Shown here one piece after another: positions 58,586-64,000 of a DNA stretch of 64,000 nucleotides. Each line of letters starts with the position of its first letter. The stretch's first letter is position 1. The stretch lies in NCBI GenBank assembly GCA_900317025.1, contig ONFG01000005.1, positions 28,567-92,566 on the forward strand, written 5' to 3'. The stretch is from an uncultured Eubacteriales bacterium (lineage in GTDB: Bacteria > Bacillota > Clostridia > Oscillospirales > Acutalibacteraceae). The notes beneath the pieces are model-generated. The model was not told the DNA's origin. It saw nothing but the letters and a program-made list of their open reading frames with translations, and made no database searches. The position numbers and the translations under genes were made by a program.

Positions 58586-60081
58586 GAGAACTCCTCCTCG
58601 TTTCTTGAAGACTTGGACAGGTTAAACGTAATGAGCGACAGCGTTGCGCAGACGATGAACACGAGAATACCAACGGCTGCTGCGGTGTTGTAGTCGTTAC
58701 TGTCCATGGTAAGCTTAAACAGCCACGTAACGAGCAAGTCGGTCTGACCTGCCTGATAGAGGTTTGCGTCCTTGTTAGGACCGCCGCCTGTCAAGAGGTA
58801 GATAACGTTAAAGTTGTTGATATTTCCTACGAAGCTCTGGATAAGCGAAGGCGTCGTTACGAAGAGCATGTAGGGAAGCGTGATCTGGAAGAACTGTACA
58901 ACCGGAGTTGCACCGTCGATCCTTGCGCTTTCATAAAGATCCTCAGGAATGTTCATGAGGATACCGGATGTCGAAAGAATCGTGTACGGGATACCTACCC
59001 ACATATTGATAACAATAACCGTGATCCTTGCGGTAAGTGCCGTAGAATTGAAGAAGGAGATAGCAGGAATACCCATATAGCCAAGAATAACGTTAAGAAC
59101 GCCGTCATCCTGGAGTATCTGCTGCATAAGAAGAAGCGATACGAACTGCGGAACCGCGATCGTAACAACGAACAAGGTTCTCCAGAACACCTTGAATTTG
59201 ATGCTCTTCTTGTTGATCATGAGGGCGATGATCATACCGAATATGTAGTTTGTAAACGTAGCAAAGATCGCCCATACGATGGTCCAACGTGTGAGTGCGA
59301 GGAAGGTGTAGCCCTTGCTGGCGCCCTCAGATACCTTGAATACATCGCGGAAGGTCTGGAGACCTACCCATGTGAAAAGATTTCCCGGAGGAACGTGACT
59401 TCTGTCGTAGTTCGTGAATGCGATCAAGATCATGAACGCAAGCGGGAGGATAGTAAAGATAGAGATGAGAAGTACAGGGAGCGAAAGCATCGTGATGTGA
59501 TACTTGCCGTCGAGGAAGTCTGTCATTTCCTCTTTAAGAGTAAGGTTCTTCCTGCCTGCCTTCTGGTTCTGCTCAGCCTCGAAAGCTGCCTTTGTGTTGG
59601 CAACATATACGGCGATGAACACGATTGTGATAAGAATGGACATCGTACCGTAAAGAAGGATAAGCATCGAGTTATCGCCGGCAACCATCATCGGACGACC
59701 CGTTGCGGGGTTAATCTCCTGATGTGCCTGTGTTGTGCCGAGCGTGTCAAACTTGTTGAGATATACAAGACCGAAGTTCAGCATATACAGAATATACAGA
59801 ACCTCAGCCGCAAGAAACGCGAGTCCCTTTCCGACCTGGCCTCTTGTGAAGTTGCCGAAGCCCATAACAAGATACGAGATCTTTGTACTCGCATCTCCGG
59901 ACGCGAATCTTGAACCGTAGCCCTTTAGTCCCTCCACGAACGAGTTTCCAAGGTTCCTAAAGAATTTACCGATAGCAGCGAAGAAAGCCTTCACTCTGCC
60001 CGGAAGCAGTGAAAAAAACTCTTTGACCTTGTAGATAACTCGCTGAGCGGGAGAAAGCGACTTATATTCAATAAATGTCAT
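58582..60081 (-). CDS. malF: Maltodextrin ABC transporter permease (MalF-like)
   Basis: A 499-residue permease. An N-terminal amphipathic segment (about 1-60, rich in KEFFSLLPGRVKAFF) precedes extra helices at about 80-105 and 142-170, as in long MalF proteins. The core has the EAA loop IPEDLYESARIDGATPVVQF. LTGGGPNKDANLYQAGQTDL is a typical MalF loop. GGAG lies nine bases before the ATG. It follows the binding-protein gene across a strong hairpin. Confidence 0.93.
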   Translation of the reverse strand: MTFIEYKSLSPAQRVIYKVKEFFSLLPGRVKAFFAAIGKFFRNLGNSFVEGLKGYGSRFASGDASTKISYLVMGFGNFTRGQVGKGLAFLAAEVLYILYMLNFGLVYLNKFDTLGTTQAHQEINPATGRPMMVAGDNSMLILLYGTMSILITIVFIAVYVANTKAAFEAEQNQKAGRKNLTLKEEMTDFLDGKYHITMLSLPVLLISIFTILPLAFMILIAFTNYDRSHVPPGNLFTWVGLQTFRDVFKVSEGASKGYTFLALTRWTIVWAIFATFTNYIFGMIIALMINKKSIKFKVFWRTLFVVTIAVPQFVSLLLMQQILQDDGVLNVILGYMGIPAISFFNSTALTARITVIVINMWVGIPYTILSTSGILMNIPEDLYESARIDGATPVVQFFQITLPYMLFVTTPSLIQSFVGNINNFNVIYLLTGGGPNKDANLYQAGQTDLLVTWLFKLTMDSNDYNTAAAVGILVFIVCATLSLITFNLSKSSRNEEEFS

Positions 60082-60110
60082 TAGCTCACTCTCCTAATTT
60101 TTTGCGTAAA

Positions 60111-60154
60111 GGCACGGGCAGCGCCGGGGCGCCCTTTGCTGCCCGCACCAAAGT
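60111..60154 (-). promoter_or_regulatory. Stem-loop between binding-protein and permease genes
   Basis: GGTGCGGGCAGC against GCTGCCCGTGCC with an inner GGGCGCC pairing forms a strong hairpin without a T-run. At this position such structures protect the upstream mRNA, giving more binding protein than permease. Confidence 0.6.
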
Positions 60155-60192
60155 ATCAAAGTGCTGTGGATCTGAATTTGAAAGGTAAAAGA

Positions 60193-61521
60193 TTACTCGT
60201 CTCTTACGTTTGCGATAGTTGTCTTAATGAGCTCCTTAGCTGCTGCCTCGTCGAGCGGGTTGTCAGCGTCAACTACCTTGCTGCCGAATGTGCCGACAGG
60301 AGTCCAGAATGTTGCTGCAACGCCAACCTGCGGAACGGAGTTAGCGGACTGAGAAAGAATAGCGTTAAGAGCTTCGTCATTCTTAACGAGGTCGCTTTCT
60401 GCTACGACCTTATTGGACGGACCCCAGTTGAGCTTCTCTGCTCTTTCTCTCTGGCAGTCTTCGCCGGAAAGGAACTTAGCAAGCTCGATAGCTGTGTTCG
60501 GGTACTTTGTGCTGGAGTTTACGCCGAGGAGCTTATAACCAAACATATTAACGATCGGAGTGTCTGTGCCGTCAACGTTGATAGTCGGAAGAACTGTGAA
60601 GCCAGCGTTTTCGCCGAGAGCGTCTTTTGCACTGGAGAAGTTCCAGGAACCGTCGAAGCCGGCGCCTACAGTACCGGACTTAAAGCCGTCGACAACCTTT
60701 GTTACTTCGCCGTTGAGGAAGTTATCCTTGTATTCTACGAAAAGCTTGCTAAATGCGAGCATCGTCTTAACTACCTTGTCCTCGTCATACTCGGAGAACT
60801 TCTGAGTCTCGCCGTCTTCCTCGTAACCTTCGATCTTGAGTCCGCCCGTGAACATGAACAGGCAGGAGTAGTAACCGTTGCCTGCGTCCATAACGAACTT
60901 CTTGTTAGCTGCCTTACAAGCCTCGAGTGTACCCTCGAGCGTCTTAGCCTGCTCTGCGGAAACGACTCTCTTGTCGTAAACGAGGCAGTAGCTGTTGTCG
61001 CCCGTCTCGGGGTATGCCCAGATCTTGTCATCCTTCGTAGCTGCTCCTACGGAAGCTTCGCTGTTGGATGATGTTACGAAGTCCTTATCAGCGCCTGCTA
61101 CTTCGAGGAGAGCGCCTGCTGTAACGAGCTTGTCGAGGTTGTCGCAAGCAAAGCCGAATACGTCTGCTGCTGCAGATGCGTCTGTGAGCACCTGTGTAGC
61201 GGAGTCAGCCTCGCCCTGAGGAACTACTTCGATCTGAACGTCGCCGTAGGACTTCATGTTCTCGGAGAACGTAGCGCACTGGGACTTAAGAACGTCCTGT
61301 ACTGCGTCAGGTCCCCAAACTTTAAGGTTGATAGTGCCGCCTGCGCCTTCGCCGCCAAGCGGGTCTGTGCTTTCGGTAACCGATGTGTCACCGCCTGTTG
61401 CTGCCGATGTGTCACCGCCTGTCGGGGTATCCGGTGTAGCAGCGGGGCCGCAGCCTGCGAATGCGGTTACTGCCATCATAGCTGCAAGTGCGATGGCGCA
61501 AAATCTCTTTGTCTTGTTCAT
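60193..61521 (-). CDS. Maltodextrin-binding lipoprotein
   Basis: A 442-residue extracellular solute-binding protein (family 1). The lipoprotein signal ends AFAGC, so Cys24 is lipidated. A Thr/Gly/Ser-rich linker (about 30-60) spaces it from the membrane. Typical features are INLKVWGPDAV near the start, ADVFGFACDNLDKLV, SYCLVYDKRVV and SGTVGAGFDGSWNFSSAKDA. The ATG at 61521 follows AAGGAAAAA. Context with MalF/MalG and amylase points to malto-oligosaccharides. Promoter at 61661. Confidence 0.92.
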   Translation of the reverse strand: MNKTKRFCAIALAAMMAVTAFAGCGPAATPDTPTGGDTSAATGGDTSVTESTDPLGGEGAGGTINLKVWGPDAVQDVLKSQCATFSENMKSYGDVQIEVVPQGEADSATQVLTDASAAADVFGFACDNLDKLVTAGALLEVAGADKDFVTSSNSEASVGAATKDDKIWAYPETGDNSYCLVYDKRVVSAEQAKTLEGTLEACKAANKKFVMDAGNGYYSCLFMFTGGLKIEGYEEDGETQKFSEYDEDKVVKTMLAFSKLFVEYKDNFLNGEVTKVVDGFKSGTVGAGFDGSWNFSSAKDALGENAGFTVLPTINVDGTDTPIVNMFGYKLLGVNSSTKYPNTAIELAKFLSGEDCQRERAEKLNWGPSNKVVAESDLVKNDEALNAILSQSANSVPQVGVAATFWTPVGTFGSKVVDADNPLDEAAAKELIKTTIANVRDE

Positions 61522-61660
61522 TTTCTTTTTCCTTCTTTCTGAAAAATAAAATAAATTATAGTTTACCCGGGTTTTCACCCTGTGCTGCCGCCGGTAAATG
61601 AGCGCCGTGATTTCCGATTGGGAAAAACTGCCCATAAAGTACGACAACGTCACTACATAA

Positions 61661-61689
61661 ATAATAACATATGCACAGCTTTTTTGCAA
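61661..61689 (-). promoter_or_regulatory. Sigma-A promoter for the maltodextrin ABC operon
   Basis: Minus strand TTGCAA, 17-base spacer, TATTAT. Confidence 0.7.
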
Positions 61690-62040
61690 TATCTTTATAC
61701 ATTTTTATTGCACTAAATATATTATGGTTATTTTTTTGTGCATTTTAGATACCGAAGTTCCAATAAGTAGCACTTTGCACAACTGCACCGCACTTGATTT
61801 TGTCATTTTTCACAAAACTAGTTTGTGAATATTTGCCAAATAAAGTGGCATAAAACTTATCATTCCGAAAACCCATTCACCGATTATTCAGAAAAATGAA
61901 GAAATTTTTTCTCTTTTTAAGTTATTTTGTTAATATTCACAAGGCTTTGTAACCTACCGTGAAGGCTCCATGAAATAGCGCAAACAACGCGCCGCACAGC
62001 GCCTTTCCGCAAAATAATTTTCAGACAAAGGCGTGCCGCA

Positions 62041-62069
62041 TTGACAAGACGGAGATAAAGTAGTATCTT
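62041..62069 (+). promoter_or_regulatory. Possible promoter for murE
   Basis: TTGACA, 17-base spacer, TATCTT, giving a leader of about 220 bases. Confidence 0.5.
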
Positions 62070-62295
62070 AATATAAAAGGAAAGGCAAAAAAAGCCGCCG
62101 ATGGCTCAACCGGGCAGCAGATGTGAGGAATACACGCCCGCAGCCTGCTATAATATAAATATTATACAGCATTTCAATCTGTAAATCAATAGGAAATTGA
62201 AAAAATTCTGTACATTTTTAATAATTTTTTCGCCTGACGTGAACAGTGGCTCGTCTAACTGCCGTCGGCGTATGGATTCTGTAAGGAGGACTCTC

Positions 62296-63750
62296 ATGAA
62301 ACTATCCGAACTTTTAAACGGCATCGAGTACACGCTCGAAAAGGGCAGCGCCGACAACGAGATCAACGATCTCGTTTATGATTCCAGAAATGTAAAGCCG
62401 GGCGACGTTTTCGTCTGCCTCAAGGGCTTCAACGTCGACGCCCACAAATTCGCGGCATCCGCTGTGGAGAACGGAGCCAAGGCTGTCGTTCTGAGTGACC
62501 CGCTCGAGCTTGACTGCGAGACTGTCGTCAAGGTGGACGACACGCGCGCCGCGCTCGCCGTGCTATCGGCAAACTTCTTTGGCAACCCGGCAAAGGAGCT
62601 TATCTCTATCGCCATCACCGGCACGAAGGGCAAAACGACGACCGCCGCAATGATCAAATCTATACTCGGCGCGGCAGGCATCAAGACGGGAACGATCGGA
62701 ACGCTTGGCGTAGTCATTGGCGACGAGATACACAAAACGAACAACACGACCCCCGAGTCGTTCGAGATACAGCAGGCTCTTCGCAAAATGATCGACGAGG
62801 GCTGCAAGGCGTTCGTTATCGAGGCTTCTTCGCTCGGCTTAAAGTGGCACCGCACCGACGCTGTTTTCTACGACTACGGCGTTTTTACGAATTTTTCGGA
62901 TGACCACATCGGCGAGGCGGAGCACGCCACGATGGAAGAGTACCTCGCGTGCAAGAAGCTTCTTTTCAAGCAGTGCAGGCTCGGGCTTCTCAACCGTGAC
63001 AGCCAGGTGTTTGACAGCGTAGCAACCGACGCCGACTGCCCGATCGAGACATTCGGCTTTGACGAAAGCTGTGATGTTTACGCGTCAAACGGCGAGCTTA
63101 CGCGCCGCCCGGGCTTCCTCGGCGTTTCTTTCGACGTCAACGGCTACGACAATTACCGTGTGAACGTCGGCGCTCCGGGCAAATTCAACATCTACAACGC
63201 GCTTGCTGCCATCGCCGTCTGCCGTCACTGCGGAGCAGACAAAGCCGCGATCTGCAAGGGTCTTGAAGACTTTAAGGTCAAGGGCAGGGTCGAGCCTGTA
63301 CAGGTAAGCGACCGTTTTACGCTGCTCATCGACTACGCGCACAACGCGCTCAGCATGGAAAACGTGCTTTCTACGCTTCGCAAATACGAACCGAACCGCC
63401 TTATCACGCTGTTTGGTGCAGGCGGCAACCGCCCGAAGGTTCGCCGCTTTGAGATGGGCGAAACGTCCGGCAGGCTCAGCGACCTTTCGGTCATCACCGA
63501 AGACAACTCACGCTTTGAGGACGTAAACGACATTCTCGACGACATCGAGACAGGTCTTGCAAAGACAGACGGCAAGTTCGTCCGTATTCCCAACAGAAAG
63601 GACGCTATCCGCTACTGCATCAGGAATGCGCAGGACGGCGACATCATCGTGCTTGCCGGCAAGGGTCACGAGGATTATCAGGAGATAAAGGGCGTAAAGT
63701 ACCATATGGACGAACGCGAGCTTATTGCCGAGATACTTGCCGAGGAATAA
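62296..63750 (+). CDS. murE: UDP-MurNAc-tripeptide synthetase
   Basis: Adds the third residue of the peptidoglycan stem peptide, 484 residues. N-terminal domain includes DLVYDSRNVKPGDVFVCLKG. ATP site: GTKGKTTTAAMIKS. TNNTTPESFEIQ and FVIEASSLGLKWHR bind the UDP-MurNAc-dipeptide. LIDYAHN lies in the third domain. The specificity segment reads TEDNSRFED, near the DNPR signature of meso-diaminopimelate-adding enzymes, with the DAP-contacting Arg kept and Pro replaced by Ser; DAP is therefore likely. AAGGAGG precedes the ATG. Confidence 0.95.
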   Translation: MKLSELLNGIEYTLEKGSADNEINDLVYDSRNVKPGDVFVCLKGFNVDAHKFAASAVENGAKAVVLSDPLELDCETVVKVDDTRAALAVLSANFFGNPAKELISIAITGTKGKTTTAAMIKSILGAAGIKTGTIGTLGVVIGDEIHKTNNTTPESFEIQQALRKMIDEGCKAFVIEASSLGLKWHRTDAVFYDYGVFTNFSDDHIGEAEHATMEEYLACKKLLFKQCRLGLLNRDSQVFDSVATDADCPIETFGFDESCDVYASNGELTRRPGFLGVSFDVNGYDNYRVNVGAPGKFNIYNALAAIAVCRHCGADKAAICKGLEDFKVKGRVEPVQVSDRFTLLIDYAHNALSMENVLSTLRKYEPNRLITLFGAGGNRPKVRRFEMGETSGRLSDLSVITEDNSRFEDVNDILDDIETGLAKTDGKFVRIPNRKDAIRYCIRNAQDGDIIVLAGKGHEDYQEIKGVKYHMDERELIAEILAEE

Positions 63751-64000
63751 GGGCAAAAACCATCAGCGTATATTAATTTACCACTGTTCACAACTTAAGG
63801 TGATCTGTTAGTTTTTTTATTATCTTTAAAGCCTTTTGCAGTGGGCTTTCCGGTCGCCCCCCTGCACCCCTTCGGATTAAAAAATATTAGGGAACCACTG
63901 CATAAATCACGTCCTGCGGACTGAGCACCAAACTTGCTTGCATCTTTCGGTCAAATTGAACTCAAAAGCCTTGAAATACGTCAGTATTACTGCGGCTTTT
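63751..64000. other. End of window, possible start of a dispersed repeat
   Basis: No gene starts in the last 250 bases. From about 63888 (GGGAACCACTGCATAAATC) the sequence looks like the edge of a dispersed repeat or insertion sequence, but only one end is visible and I cannot confirm it. Confidence 0.3.

Larger units (their letters stand above)
61522..62295. other. Intergenic region between the ABC operon and murE
   Basis: About 775 bases between divergent genes. It contains the promoter at 61661-61689 (minus), a near-palindrome CACAAAACTAGTTTGTG at about 61815, a plus-strand promoter TTGACA-17-TATCTT at 62041-62069, and an AT hairpin (TATAATAT/ATATTATA) at 62147-62167 in the murE leader. 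No gene is visible. Confidence 0.55.

Noticed and set aside
61521-61689. N-terminal extension of the maltodextrin-binding protein
   Set aside because: It would place 56 residues before a perfect lipoprotein signal peptide and read through the promoter.

Overview
The window reads as the chromosome of a Gram-positive, single-membrane gut Clostridia member of the Ruminococcus/Oscillospiraceae type. This rests on dockerin- and cohesin-bearing secreted proteins, a dockerin-tagged starch amylase, (PT)n linkers, an IreB homologue, strong AGGAGG ribosome binding sites, sigma-A promoters of the TTGACA-17-TATAAT kind, and roughly 50% GC. The starch theme resembles the amylosome of Ruminococcus bromii, but I cannot name the species from sequence alone. 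I found no rRNA, tRNA, phage, transposase or CRISPR array.

Layout. 1-13 kb: a small membrane protein, an HtrA-type surface protease with an in-frame tandem repeat, a two-component system beside it, a CYTH-domain protein, LexA with a readable SOS operator, a DUF6512-like membrane protein, a MATE exporter and a long RND-type exporter with a coiled-coil insert. 13-22 kb: UvrC and YigZ, ribosomal protein L31, a VanY-like protein that has lost its zinc ligands, a Na/phosphate symporter with a PhoU-like tail, a small protein next to IreB, a CpXC protein, a helical protein and a MIF homologue. 22-30 kb: a type IV pilus assembly operon (a pilM-pilN fusion, pilO, pilD, pilB, pilT, pilC) with no pilin gene. 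30-36 kb: a scaffoldin with four cohesin-like modules, then a dockerin/CAP protein. 36-46 kb: an AraC-type regulator, methionine aminopeptidase, a candidate small RNA, a very acidic membrane-anchored surface protein, a polysaccharide deacetylase, a divergent EF-G, and an ECF sigma factor with a membrane protein whose tandem repeat is frameshifted. 46-50 kb: murI, a DUF1934 gene and argS, then a hypothetical protein. 50-57 kb: a dockerin-tagged alpha-amylase, a dockerin-only protein overlapping an S24/S26-like peptidase and a PqqD-like protein, an LCP protein, a class B sortase and its SPKTG substrate, and a VanZ-like protein. 57-64 kb: a maltodextrin ABC importer without its ATPase, then murE.

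How the genes fit together (inference). The amylase would dock through its dockerin to cohesins. The scaffoldin supplies four cohesin-like modules, a probable carbohydrate-binding front end and its own dockerin, so it looks like an adaptor between enzymes and a cell-bound anchor. The ABC importer would take up the released maltodextrins. The sortase, its substrate and the LCP protein build the cell surface, and the RR/HK pair probably controls htrA under envelope stress.

Repeats. One intergenic element of about 145-155 bp, made of consecutive hairpins between TACTAA/TTAGTA ends, occurs three times (12-168, 3074-3226, 19232-19374). A second, shorter GC-rich motif (core GTGTGCGTAC) is intergenic in three places and is also part of the in-frame htrA repeat.
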